Shown here: positions 50,881 to 62,872 of the stretch, piece by piece
Position numbering within the stretch: position 1 is the stretch's first letter
How the letters are laid out: each line of letters starts with the position of its first letter
Source of the DNA: Gordionus sp. m RMFG-2023
Lineage: Eukaryota > Nematomorpha > Gordioida > Chordodea > Parachordodidae
NCBI RefSeq assembly: GCF_954871325.1
Contig: NC_088775.1
Coordinates: 1,907,473-1,971,472, forward strand
Direction: 5' to 3'
DNA: 64,000 bases
The notes under the pieces: generated by a model
Told to the model about the DNA's origin: nothing
Database searches by the model: none
The model's input: only the letters and a program-made list of their open reading frames with translations
Translations under genes and position numbers: made by a program

Positions 50881-51691
50881 AAACGACTCGATCATTAATA
50901 AAGGTTAACCCAGTATAAAAAATGTGGCTCTACGGTTGAGGGTTCAAAGAAAATTAATTTTTTTTTACAGAACGAAATGATAAACCGTAATTGTTATTTG
51001 AACCCGACCTTAAGTTCAGGATCCTCAGCATCTTGGGAAAGACTAATTCTAGGAACAGCAAGCCCTTCTACTAAATTTTTTTGAACCCAGTTTTAAGAAA
51101 AAACATTTTTTTCCACCTGATCTGTCCCATTCCCATAAAGAAAATGATTTTTTTTTAAAGGCTGTGTTTTAAAACCTGGTGTAAAAAATCGAAAAATAAA
51201 AAATTACATTTTCAAAGATTTGTTGTTTTAAATTTCAAATCAAAATTTCGAATTTTCTAGAATTATGTTTAGGACATGTTTTTATTTCATTTTTTTGTAA
51301 ACAAAATAAATTTTTTTTTATAAAATTTGCTCCTCGAGAAAACTATAAAAAAAATGCGCTAAATTTTATTTTTAAGAGTTAGGTTTAAGCGTAAACCAAG
51401 GGGGGTGTGTGGGGGGTTCTTTTTCCTCAGCTAATTGTTAATTTATATAAATATCAATTTAAATATAATTTAAAAAAGATTTTCCACACCCCCATATAAA
51501 AAAATGAATTACAAATCATATTTAAACTGAAAGGAAATTTATATAAAAAAAATCAAACGATATTTAAAAGTATAATCCAGTTTAAAGTCTTCAAAAGTGG
51601 GACCATAAAAAATATCTAATAAAATTCATGGTGCAAAAAAAAAGCGATCCAAACCCATACCCCCCTCTCCCGTTAGAAAAATCTTGGATAT

Positions 51692-51850
51692 TAGTATCGT
51701 TAAACGGCTAGATTTAAGCTTATTTACTAAAAAATTGGCTAACTCAATATTTTAGCCAGAAATATATTGTCCAAGCCTGGAGAATTGGTTAAGAGATGTT
51801 TCTTAAGGCTTGCATAATATTTTTCCTAATAAAATAATGAGTTAGCTAAA
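51692..51850 (+). mobile_element. Family A fragment, copy A18
   Basis: TAGTATCGTTAAACGGCTAG, GGCTAACTCAATATTTTAGC and ATGAGTTAGCT are present; the right outer arm is lost. Confidence 0.7.
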
Positions 51851-52329
51851 AAAATTAATTGTATAAATTATTAAAATATATTTATAAAAATACTTCCTAT
51901 GATTACTTTTTTAAAAAAATATAGAAATCCATTTGGGAATTAATACGATATTAGTTAAAGCAGACGATAAAATGTTTATTTAGAAAAAATTGTTACGCAA
52001 AAAACTAATGATAAATTTTTTTTTTTTTGGGGGGGGGGGGGTTGATTATTTGGCTCTGCCATCTTATTATATATTATCCGCCAGAACCCTTGGCGTTAGT
52101 TAAAAAAAGGGGTTCAAACAGATGTTCCAGTCCTGGCGAAATTGTGTTTGAGCACAAGTATATAAAATTTATGGTTAGCGCGTTATTTTAATAGCGTTGC
52201 GTTACAGCTGATTCAGTTTATTTAAGATAAAGAAAGCTAAAATAGAGATAATTTATTTTATATCACATATAATTTTTTTTTTAATCAACACAATCGCAAC
52301 TTATACTTTTCAAATTTTATCATAGCGTA

Positions 52330-52600
52330 ATCATCATAACGCTCCATATTTATAAATTTATACATGGGCCAGGCCGTGGTCACTGACATATTTTAAACTC
52401 CAATTCTTTTCAAAGCATAATTGTATGCCATCTGATTGGGATATTTAATGGTCACATTTGAGTAGCTTTATTGTTATTATCATCACTGGAACCGTAAAAT
52501 TGAAAAGCTACATCAGGATATGGATCAGTGCTATCAAAATCTAGCATATCCGATGCTATTGTATTTGGGCATTAATCCTAACGATATTATACAATTACAA
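52330..52600 (-). pseudogene. Coding-like relict, unknown family
   Basis: Minus-strand frames in sequence: LMPKYNSIGYARF, then DSTDPYPDVAFQFYGSSDDN, then IKYPNQMAYNYALKRIGV, then FINMERYDDYAMIKFEKYKL. Codons and residues look like a genuine protein, but at least three frame changes or stops separate the pieces. Family not recognised. Confidence 0.35.
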
Positions 52601-53254
52601 CAAGTGTTGTCGACTAATCATTAGAATAAAAATGAATAAAATCGCCATCAAAAAAATATCGGCAGCTGACCCAAAGTCCTGGGAATAGGAGTTATACATA
52701 ATATTGTACGTAATTTTATATAAATTATTTTAAACAAGAAAATGAATTCAGTAAACAGTGCTTAGTTCAATAATTAGAAACTCTTAAAAAAATTTGTGGG
52801 ACTGGTATTGGCGTCTACAACAACGGAAAGAGAAAAAAAAATGAAACTTACACCAAACCCCTAAGTAAGGTGCTTTATTAGAACTTATTGTTTTCATTCT
52901 GTTTGGTAGATGGTTTAAAGGGAAAAAAAGAATTATTGGCAAAAAAAATATATTATCAAAAATTATCATTATGCCAGAAAAGGAGAATATATATGAGTTT
53001 TATAACTAATTAATATTCAGTGTCATACTTATTAATATTCTTCGATCAATTTAAGCCAGCCACTAAAAAAAAATTAACCGGATATGACGCTTTAAGCGTA
53101 AAGTCATCTAAAGATAAGGAAGCGTTATCCCTGACATTTATGTTGGTAATTAGTGCGTATTTCATATTTTTTTTAAGGCTTCAACCTGTTTGGTAGATAG
53201 TTAAAAGGAAAACAATATTGGCAAAAAAAAAAATGTCGGCAAATCCGACTCATT

Positions 53255-53530
53255 CATCAGGCGCCTGCCGGAGAAAATCCGTTAACATTAAGGCGTTTAA
53301 ATTTGTATTAGTTTCCTTCAAATTTGAGCTGCCATCTTTTTCAAGAAAACACCCGAGACCAAAGTGATAGTTCTCGGCTAAAAACTTGTTTTAACCGATT
53401 TTTTTAACCGGCTAAAAATTGTTGGCTTAAACGGCTAAAAATATAGTAATCACAACAACTATAATGATTATTATACCTACTAAAATATCAATCACTTTTC
53501 TCTAATCAATAAAACAAAAATCAGCTGTAA
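53255..53530 (+). repeat. Dispersed repeat, family G, copy 2
   Basis: Ordered block similarity to 10893-11160, including CAGGCGCCTGCCGGAGAAAA and GGCTAAAAATATAGTAAT. Confidence 0.65.
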
Positions 53531-53539
53531 TCGAAATAA

Positions 53540-55000
53540 AAACTATAGGCACGCCTTAGGCTGAGATCTTAAATATCGAACTTTAAATTACGATTCAAAA
53601 AATAATTAAGTGTTTTTAACCCGATTGAAAATATTTTTGAATCTTACTATTTCCTATGATCTTGCTTGATGTTACTTGTTCCTTTCAGTTTAGATATCTG
53701 TTTAACAAACTATAAATTATATTAGTAAATTTATTTTTTTAAACAAAAAATTCGGGGGTTATGGGGATAGAAAGGGGGGGGGGGTTCAACCCTACCCTTT
53801 CACCCTGTCAATTAGAAAGAGTCCCTATTTTAAGAAGGGTTCGAAATCGCTAAATGAGTTGGAGTGAGCTTTAGAGCTATTTTAAAGAATTTCTTTAGAG
53901 AATTATGGATCTGGAACTTCCAAAAGGGGACAAAATTATAGTTTCCGAAATATTTCAAAATATAAAGTAGAAAAAAAAAATGTACAAGTATATAGCAATG
54001 GAATTTTATTCGCTAAATGTTAATCATATAATGTATTCAATAATGTATTTGGCAATATTAATTTTCGCTGTAATGCTGCATTCGCAATTTTGGCTCTAAT
54101 ATATTATCGTTGATCCTGCATTTAAAGTTAGCAGGAATTCAAGATTTCGCGGTACTCAATCGCTAAAATATATTTTTCGAGGTATTGACGTGATACGAAA
54201 TTAAATACATATGGTTTGAGAGAAGGAAGAAAAGGCAAAGATAAGGCTAAAACTACAAAAGGGCGAAAGATTAAAATCTAATCTATAAATTGATATCATT
54301 CCCTTCCCCCTCATCTTTATTCAAATTAAAATATTTTAATATTTTAAATAAAAAAAATTTAAATTTATAAAAGAAAATTTTGTTTTTGGCATCATTATTT
54401 CTCATATCATAAATGCAAAATAAAAATTATTTTTCCATTCTTTAGTTTCTTTTTAGATTTATTTCTTCCTTTCTTTCTTTTATATTCCATTTTTTGTCAA
54501 ATCGAATTTATCTAATTTGGAACAGCATGTAAATAGAATCGACCCTCTAATATAATAAAATTTAAGTCATTTTCCTCCCCATTCTCCGGGAGAAATCTCA
54601 GTTATACATCTATTGAAAGGAAATTTTAAAGTGAATTTTAAGAACAAAACGATACGTCAACGAGCGGCGAGTCAAATTTTTAAGAAATAAGGGGTGGGAG
54701 GGTGTTTGAGTTTTGCCACAAAGTAGACCTCTAAATTGGATACCATAAAATAATTTTTTTTAAAAAATGTATATTTACACACAACTGTTCCAGATTATTT
54801 TAAAAAATTTTTTTAAATAGCTCCCTTTGTTTAAAATTAGAATTAAATATCCTCGGGGAAGAAAAAATTAAATAATAAATGAATGAATGAAGAAAAAGTA
54901 ACATTTTCTTTTCAAAGATATGTCCGATCTTAAATTTTTTTTTAAAAGTGCGTCTTTTGTTTTACGTGTTTTGATTCAAATAATTGTAATTTAATTTGCA
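53540..55000. other. AT-rich region, nothing recognised
   Basis: A G run at 53776; otherwise stop-rich AT sequence. Confidence 0.5.
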
Positions 55001-55016
55001 ACGCGAAGATCAGATG

Positions 55017-55098
55017 CTAAAACGATTCCGTTCAATTTGTAGGTTCTAGGTCCGAATCGGCAGTGCTTTTGAAAGACTCAGAAGAATAGCGGGAGGCG
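55017..55098 (-). other. Candidate terminal coding exon
   Basis: A GC-richer patch in AT-rich DNA. On the minus strand, ATTATTCATTAG is a possible acceptor, followed by PVVASRYSSESFKSTADSDL-EPTN and a stop. The composition is protein-like, but no upstream exon was recognised. It could also be a noncoding exon. Confidence 0.25.
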
Positions 55099-55119
55099 AC
55101 GACGGGTGCTAATGAATAA

Positions 55120-58100
55120 TTCAGAATTATAAAAATAATTTAAAATAAGAAAGAAAAGGCAGAACAAATCATTTTAGCATATTCTATATTTATTTATTCT
55201 TAAAAATTAAGTATCAAAAAAGTGATAATGTGATTCATATTTTTAATTTATTTTAATTTTGAGATTTTTATAAAGTTCAAATTATTTTTTAAAAAAATGA
55301 AATAGTAAATAATTTTATCATTTAATTGATGAATTTTCATAACCAACATTATTTATATAAAGAAATAATAATGATCAAAAAATATAGGAAAATATCAAAT
55401 TGATTATGCAAGATGATATCAGCTGATCGCTATAAATTCTCCATTTTAGAAACCCCGTTCCTATGGAAGTTTTACGTTTTTTATTAGTCCTTCAGGCCTG
55501 GCACAAAAATTTTGCGACATATGGCAACTGCGCAATTCAATTTTTAGGCTAAATATGTCTGCGTTGACATTAAAAATATGAGTTTTGATTTATTTTAAAT
55601 ATTTATTTAATCAAGAGCTCACTTCTTAATTTGGCTCAATTTAGACAGGTTATTGTTCAAAAAAAATCATATGATGTCTTACGCAAACAGTTAAGTATAT
55701 TTTTTTTTCTTCAAAAAAAAAACTCAATGAATTCAATTCAAAAAAAAAAAAATTATTTCTATCTTTTTTTTATTTACGAAAATTATAAAAAAAAAAATTT
55801 TCTACTTTTTTTTTGTGCGCAAGGAAAATAAAAAAATAAATAAAAATTTGAAAAATGTAATTTTTTTTACGTGATATTTGGGTTCGAAGATAGTTGGAAG
55901 CGAATTTTATTTTGCGGAATTAAGAGAAGGAATTGTCGGTAACCATGGATTTATTTGCCCGCGAGAATTGTCGTCATTTTTTGTAATTCGAGGTTTCGTC
56001 TATTCATTTTGTTTAAATTTCTTTTCTTCTTTTTTATTTCGCTTTTTTCTCTTTTTTTTTAGAATATAAAAAAAAACCCCTTTTATTTTTTTTTAATATA
56101 AATAGTTTTTTTTTTTTATTTTTGGTAAAAAAAAAGGATATAAAAAGAGTTTTTTTATAAATTTTATTTCGATAAAAAAAAATGGTAAAAAAATAAAGAA
56201 AATTCAAAATGGAGGATAAGTTTTTTTTTTATAATTATTTTTTATCAAAAAAAAAGAGAGAAAAAAGAAAATATGGTGTAAACAATTATTTTTTTTCAAA
56301 AAAAATAAATAAATAATCGATTTTACAAACAAGACGAAAAATGTTTTTTTTAAAAAAAAACTCGGATAGTAAATTTGAATATTTATATAAATTTAAAGCC
56401 TTTTAATTCAATATTTATTTTTTATTTCAGTTTGTTTATACTTTTTAAACTATATCTTTCATATATTATTTGTATCATTAGTCTATTAAATTTTATTATA
56501 TATATTTAATTACTCTATATTATTTTATATATATATTTAATTGCTCTACATTATTTTAGATAAATTGTTTATATAATAAAAATTATTATTATTTCTATAA
56601 ATTAAAGTTAATAAGTTTTAATTATAATTTTAATTTAAAAGTTTTTTTATTACTTGAACAATATATGGATCTTTAATAATATAGATATGATTCGACGTAT
56701 GTCCATTTAAAAAATGCCTTTTTTTGTAAATCAAAATGTTTATAGTGTTTATATATATTTTTTTTTAAGTATAAAATGATCGAAAAATTTAAATTATTAG
56801 CTGTAGCCAGAGGCGTTATTGATTTTATTGGGCTAATTTTTAAATTATGGGGTTCCAAAAATAATTGGTATTTTTTTTATGATGACCTCAGGAACTTTTA
56901 ACTCCACTAAATTTTTATTAAAAGTGGCTTAAATGTTTAATTTTATTTTGGAGGTTTGCTAAATCATTTTTCCCGGTCTCTTCTAACCCGATAGCTTCTA
57001 GCTTTATATTTGTAACTTAATTGTATGGTAGGCTCTGGGGGCTAAAAACATATGATATAAATGGCACATCCTCGATCTTCTATTTTGAAAATTTTTTAAA
57101 TTATCACAAAAAGTAAAAGCACTTATAATAGATTTAATTAATCACTAATTTCAGTTGGATTGATTTAGCAATAAATGTTTAATACCTTGACTTCTGACAT
57201 TATTATAAATTGGCAATGTATTCTATTTTAAATTAGCAATGTTGGATTTGTAATGTACTTAAACCAAATCAAATCTCTTTGCCCCCCCTCCCAATAGCTA
57301 GACCAAATTTTAATATACCATTATAATTGGACTTCTATCCTAACTGACTTTGAAAATACCTTTTTTTATATACTTTTTAGTATTATTGAAGATTTATTTA
57401 GATATTCACTGTATAAAAATTTTTTATTGGTCTATTATATGATTAAAAGTTCACTGTATATCCTAATTCCATGTACAAACGTAACTCTCTTTTACCCACA
57501 GAAAACGGAAACTTTAAGTAATCCCCTACACACATAACTATATTTAGCCTACGCGGCCCCTATACCTGATACTGATAGCGTCGGTTAGATAGCTTTATTT
57601 AAGAAAGAAATAATGATGAAACAAATATCAGTCATCACTTGAAATTCCAAAAGAATATTTCTATCTCTCAATATATTAATTTATAAAATATGTAGATGTT
57701 AATAATTTGCCAGCTATGGTTCCAATATTTATTTATTATTTTATATAAAGTGCGAAGATTTTATGTAACGCATAAATTAATTTAAATTGGCATATTCTTT
57801 CTTCCAATAACGATCTATTTTATGTTTTACTAATTTTTTTTAAAAATATTCATAATTTGTTTAAATTATACAAATATTATTAAAAATAAAATTAAAATAT
57901 TAAAATAAATTGTGTTGTACGGTACATTTTATTTTTAAGCATCTTATTCCGAGGGCTTGCCATCCTAACCTGAGACCTCCAGTTCCGGCTCTAAGTCCGG
58001 CCCGTTTTTAAACACGGGCAGGGCTTGAAATTTTTTTAAAAAAAAATGGGCCGTATATTTATAAACCAAATATTTGGAATCGACATTAATAGCTATAAAA

Positions 58101-58500
58101 ATCAAAAATAAATATAATACATTTTTAAAAAATTCTGAGCCGGGCCAAAAATATTTTTGAAAAAAATCCGTGTCGGGCCATGCTAATGGTACCTCTGCAG
58201 GTCTCTGCTTTTACATGAATGTTTTTTTTAGAAAACTTTTGAGAATAGTACAGAGCGATTTTAATCACTTGTTAGAGACGTAGTTTAAGGATACAAACCA
58301 ATAAAATACCGATTGTTTTGTGGATCTATATTGGCTTACAAAAGTTAAGGGGAATAAATTTTACCCTTACGCTCACAAAAATAGGCGCCAAAAAAAGAAA
58401 TAAATAATGAACGAATGAATGAATGAATCCGATAACAAAGGTGATTTTTCAAATTTTATACCGTTAACATGTATCGTGACAAGTAAGATAAATAAAAGAG
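55120..58500. other. Long AT-rich region, no supported gene
   Basis: Very A/T-homopolymeric between 55640 and 56400. CAGAGGCGTTATTG (56808) resembles a hAT-type terminus. A GC-rich island at 57958-58205 is bounded by GAGACCTCCAG and CTGCAGGTCTC, possible inverted ends of another small element. The frame at 55878-56069 begins with balanced residues but runs into poly-Phe. Confidence 0.5.
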
Positions 58501-58531
58501 AGTGATAACGTCCAAACGTGTAAAGTTTCAT

Positions 58532-59067
58532 AAAACTAAAATAACATTGCATAAAGCTAGTGATGTCTCAAATATTTTAACCAGAAAAATATTACCCAAT
58601 CCATGGAATTTCGCTAATAGTTGGTTCGAACCTAAAACTAAAATAACATTGCATAAAGCTAGTGATGTCTCAAATATTTTGACCAGAAAAATATTACCCA
58701 AGCCATGGAATTTCGCTAATAGTTTTCGAAACTAAAACTAAAATAACATTGCATAAAGCTAGTGATGTCTCAAATATTTTGACCAGAAGAATATTACCCA
58801 ATCCATGGAATTTCGCTAATAGTTGGTTCGAAACTAAAACTAAAATAACATTGCATAAAGCTAGTGGATGTCTCAAATATTTTGAAGAAAAATATTACCC
58901 AATCCATGGAATTTCGCTAATAGTTGCCGAACCTTTGTGCCAGCCAAGCCAACTATGAGCAAAATCTATCAGGCTTGTCTTAATATTTTTTTCTCTGGAT
59001 ATACTTTTGAGTTAGCAGTATTTATAAATAAAATTGGCTCAAAATCGACCCTTTTAAAACAACACTT
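58532..59067 (+). mobile_element. Family A-like element with internal tandem amplification
   Basis: The right part is ordinary family A (ATGAGCAAAATCTATCAGGC, AATATTTTTTTCTCTGG, GAGTTAGCAG, AAACAACACTTA). The left part is about four tandem units of 100-102 bp (starts near 58532, 58634, 58734, 58836), each with AAAACTAAAATAACATTGC, the A-core-like CAAATATTTTGACCAGAAAA and TCGCTAATAGTT. Unit-to-unit differences are few, so the expansion is recent. The frames at 58502-58958 are repeat translations. Confidence 0.8.
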
Positions 59068-59099
59068 ACATGAAGCTATATAACAAAAAATAATAATTA

Positions 59100-60400
59100 T
59101 AATAATTTAAGAAAAACATAATGTTCGAACCGATAGAACGCTCTCGTGAACTGAGTTCGCTGTTATTTTTCGACGAAAGCGTTCGTTTTTTACGTTCGTT
59201 CAATTTTAGGGAAGTTTTCATATTTTTATATTCATTTGGAAATATTAATTCGTATCAGTATCTTAGGGTTATGTCTTCAAGTTTTATTGTTATTTATTTA
59301 TTTTTAAATTGTCTTTTTAATGGCCATTATGAAAGTAATTACATCTGGTAGAGTTATCAATAGATTCGATAGCAAATCAGAAAATCTATCAAACAGTGGG
59401 GTTAAAATCTCCCCATTAATGGGTGAGTCTGGGACTAGGGTCAATAATATTTTAATCAGCACAAAATACCGATATGGGTACATTAAAAATAAAAATTTGA
59501 TATGGGTATCAAATGAAAGGTAGTTACAAAGACATTATTTTACATACTAAATACATACTTATATTACCATTACAATAAAGATTGATTATCGATACTTATA
59601 GTATACATTATTTGTACTAAGTTATTTGCCACCCCCCTCCCTCCACTTAGTGACACAAGGGTTTCAATATCGTCATCTGCTTATTACACGCATTTCTGAT
59701 GATGAAGTTCTCGTTAACAATTTTATTCTGGGCCTAAGCAGCTTACTCACAAAGATGAATGAATGGGGGGAAACAATCATTCACACTGTCAAACCCTTCA
59801 TAATATAATTATTTTTCGCAAGGATTAGACATTACTTTTACACAACTAGTTATTTTTAAGGGTAACTAATAAAAATCATGTTATTCCATCATCTTATCCT
59901 TGCCCCAAAACTGGCATAATTTAAGTGCGTTCTCTCTCTTCATGACGGGTCCTTAACAAACGTGATGAATAAATGAATGAATGAATGAATGAATAAAATA
60001 CCCAAAATATTTTATTTATTTTGTAAAAAAAAAATTACAGAAAAATTTTTACATCAAAATTTTAACGAAAAATCTTGTGAATCGTGATTTTGAAAAAAAA
60101 AAAATATTCACTTCCTTCCCGTTAAGATTCGAATTAAAAATTTTTGGACCCGCTCACAATTCACGGTCCGATTATTCCAAAATTAATAATTATTAGAGTT
60201 ATGCCGTGACCCCCGCCATTTTACGACCGGAAGCGCATCTCTAATTAAGTCTCCTCAAACCATTCCCCAAGACTCTTTTCCCACCCTATTTACGGTTACA
60301 TTTTAGCAAACTTGTTTTTTTTTCCATAAAATGTAATTTGTCCTCCCCCCCCCCCTTCTCACTTATATTATTTCCATCAAAAAGGGTAGCCATATTTGTA
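59100..60400. other. AT-rich spacer, no supported gene
   Basis: The frame at 59121-59351 starts with balanced codons but becomes Phe/Tyr-rich, with no recognisable domain. GAAT repeats at about 59966-59994. Confidence 0.45.
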
Positions 60401-60405
60401 AGGTC

Positions 60406-60412
60406 TATATAA
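60406..60412 (+). promoter_or_regulatory. Likely TATA box of the ADAM-like gene
   Basis: TATATAA in a locally GC-richer stretch, 125 nt before the ATG. Transcription would begin near 60435-60440. Inferred from position only. Confidence 0.4.
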
Positions 60413-60536
60413 CCACATACATCATCACGTATTACAAACAAAAAATAATTTTAAAAATCGATTTAGAACCTATAATAAATAATAGAACAACTCCTTTGTA
60501 TTGTGATATCCATATTTATAGAAACTAGTAATCGAA

Positions 60537-61928
60537 ATGAAGCTTAAACAGCAAGTGTTAAAGGCATTCTTAGGCTGCATATTACGACTAGTTGAATCAC
60601 TTCAATCATTTAAAGGTGCATGTCCAGAGCGTCCCATATTTAACCAAAAGGTAACTGAAGTGACTCCTCTTAATATACCCTTTACACTTGTATTGATTTC
60701 TTCAACTGATATAGTGGAAGAGAATACTACGGTGGATATAGTGTCGGATTCTTATCAATACCAAAATTCGTATTTAAAAAGGTATCTCAAGTATCATTAC
60801 TACGTTGCCAGGATTAAGAATCGGGAACGATCCTTTGCTTTTGGCAGTATAGATTTAACAAATATGGCTACCCTTTTTGACGGGATAATATACGAGAGTG
60901 GCAAATTGCATTTTGTGGAAGGAATACAAGTTTGGAAAAATTTAACCTCAGATTTGTTGGGAAAGAGCGCGTTATCCGACAAATGGGGGATGAGGAAATG
61001 GGTAAAGGAAAAAAAATACATGTATTACACGGAAGATGACATAGAACCGTGGTACCGTATTAACGATACTCTAGGAGTACCATCAGTTCGCGATAAATCG
61101 GGGTTGAGTAGAGTATGGAGACGACAATTGGATGTAAAAGCGGAGGCGATCAATAACCAAGGAAACTCTCGCGAATGGTATTCTAACAATAAAAAGGTGT
61201 GCGGCGTTAACGTATTGTTAGATTCTTATTTGATGGAAAAGGTGTATCATTACGATATCAGAGAAGCCATACATGAAACTATTATACTTTACGGAGCGTT
61301 AGACTTTCTGTACCGAATTGTTGATTTTGCCGGTATCAAGCAACCAAATCATTTTGGATTCCAAATAGCGAAAATAACGGTGGTTATAAAGAAAAACGAT
61401 CCCGTGACTCAGCAAAATGTATACCCCTTAGCTAACAAATATATGGCACTGATATCATCTATGGGCTTGGGAGACAATAGATGTTTAGGTATCAGCTTCA
61501 CGTTTCAAAATTTTAGAGGTATTCAGGGACAGGCTTGGATTGGTGCCGACGAGACCGGAATATTTATGGATAAAAGTAGTAAAAGGCCCGCAAATGAAAA
61601 CCAGAATGTGGCGTACGTTAATTTTTTCCTGTATAAAAAGGGAGGAGTCAGAACGAGAGGTTCGATCCTCAGCATATTAGCCCACGAAGTAGGCCACACT
61701 TTCGGAGCCGAGCACGAGGAAGACACTGCATGCATTTCGAGTACCATATTATTGATGAACTCTCGCTCTAGGGAATCAAATAGGTTCGATAACTTTAAAT
61801 TCAGTAAATGCAACGTCAGATTGATCAAAAGGATCATAAGAAAGAGGATGGGCAAATTCATAAAATGTCCTCACGAATTGAGAGTGTACGATGACTTCTT
61901 TTATCCTAGGTATGGAAGAATCTGTTAA
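60537..61928 (+). CDS. ADAM10-like zinc metalloprotease (M12B), truncated, intronless, 463 aa
   Basis: A single open frame. The N-terminus has a weak hydrophobic stretch (residues 9-18) that may be a poor signal peptide. The prodomain resembles ADAM10 (FGSI...ATLFDGIIYESGKLHFVEG at about 102-129, YYTEDDI at 163-169). RVWRR (192-196) is a possible furin-type site. The catalytic domain (about 220-445) has CLGISFTFQNFRG...QAWIGA, as in ADAM10 CLAYVFT...LAWVGA. The zinc site is HEVGHTFGAEH with H383, E384, H387 and H393, and the Met-turn is near M407 (ILLMNSR). FSKCN (422-426) matches the FSxCS block. The chain ends about 20 residues after C444, so the disintegrin, Cys-rich and transmembrane parts of ADAM10 (about 750 aa) are absent. 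All catalytic residues are kept, so an active secreted protease is likely. The lack of introns suggests an origin by retroposition or an intronless expansion. NTT, NLT and NDT are glycosylation sequons. Confidence 0.88.
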   Translation: MKLKQQVLKAFLGCILRLVESLQSFKGACPERPIFNQKVTEVTPLNIPFTLVLISSTDIVEENTTVDIVSDSYQYQNSYLKRYLKYHYYVARIKNRERSFAFGSIDLTNMATLFDGIIYESGKLHFVEGIQVWKNLTSDLLGKSALSDKWGMRKWVKEKKYMYYTEDDIEPWYRINDTLGVPSVRDKSGLSRVWRRQLDVKAEAINNQGNSREWYSNNKKVCGVNVLLDSYLMEKVYHYDIREAIHETIILYGALDFLYRIVDFAGIKQPNHFGFQIAKITVVIKKNDPVTQQNVYPLANKYMALISSMGLGDNRCLGISFTFQNFRGIQGQAWIGADETGIFMDKSSKRPANENQNVAYVNFFLYKKGGVRTRGSILSILAHEVGHTFGAEHEEDTACISSTILLMNSRSRESNRFDNFKFSKCNVRLIKRIIRKRMGKFIKCPHELRVYDDFFYPRYGRIC

Positions 61929-62722
61929 TTATTCAAAATCACGACAATTACAGGTAGGGAATAGGATCATTCCCATTTTTTTCTAATTCCGTATACACAT
62001 GAAATGTCACGTGACTCTGTCTATCGTTTAAACAATAACAACAACTTCGGCAATGTTATTTCAGTTGTAAGAATCATAGTGTGTAAATGTTATTGTTATA
62101 AATACAAATTATTTAAAATTGTCGTATATCAATAATCACGTTAAAATCCAAGCCACGCGGGTAGTCGTGACATTGTTAAGAGTGGTTTATATGGGATATT
62201 ATTGTCCATTTGGCGGTCATTTGGACCTATTATGCCCAGCATCCGGCTGGTCTAATCACCCTACCGTTTACATTTAATAATTTAAAATATAATATTTCTC
62301 TATTTTAATTATCTTATTATAATAGTTAAATTGTAGCGTGTGATAATCTAATTTTTTAAGCAATTGTTTATATATGAGTTAAATTTATAGATAAAGAACG
62401 ATTTTTAATAATAAAATATTACAAGATAAATCACGGTAATTATTAATTTTTAGTTATGCTCTATTGCATGTAGAATAAAGATATATTAGTTTCCATAGTT
62501 CATAATAAATAATTTCATCTATTATACCCATTGATATATAGACTTAATTTTTTTTTGTTACAATGAAAGCATCGCCTTTGCCAAGTAAGATCTTAAAAAT
62601 GATTTTAACCATTTGAATCTTACAAAAATTTAACATTTTAAATATTTTATCATTAACTTACATTATAGTATAACGTCGTTAATAGCAACTAATATTTAGT
62701 AAGATTATACATTTATAATTTG
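61929..62722. other. 3' flank of the ADAM-like gene
   Basis: AATAAAG at about 62474 is a possible poly(A) signal, though distant. No cysteine-rich exon that could supply a disintegrin domain was seen. Confidence 0.45.
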
Positions 62723-62864
62723 CAGAGTTGTTAAAAGATACTTTTTAAATGTAGATACAGATACACCGTCTAAAAATAGTACCTAGATACCGATGCTTTA
62801 GTCAAAAATCTAGATACAGATACAGATACCATATTTTTATATCTAAGATCCTTTAACAACTCTG
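62723..62864 (+). mobile_element. hAT-type MITE, family C, copy C2
   Basis: CAGAGTTGTTAAAAGATAC to GATCCTTTAACAACTCTG. The interior resembles C1 (AGATACAGATAC words) but is shorter. The flanks ATAATTTG and ATAATCTG are an 8-bp target duplication with one mismatch. Confidence 0.9.
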
Positions 62865-62872
62865 ATAATCTG

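Noticed and set aside
58502-58958. Repetitive KITLHKASDVSNILTR-type open frames
   Set aside because: They translate the 102-bp tandem units of a MITE-derived array; no start context or conserved domain.
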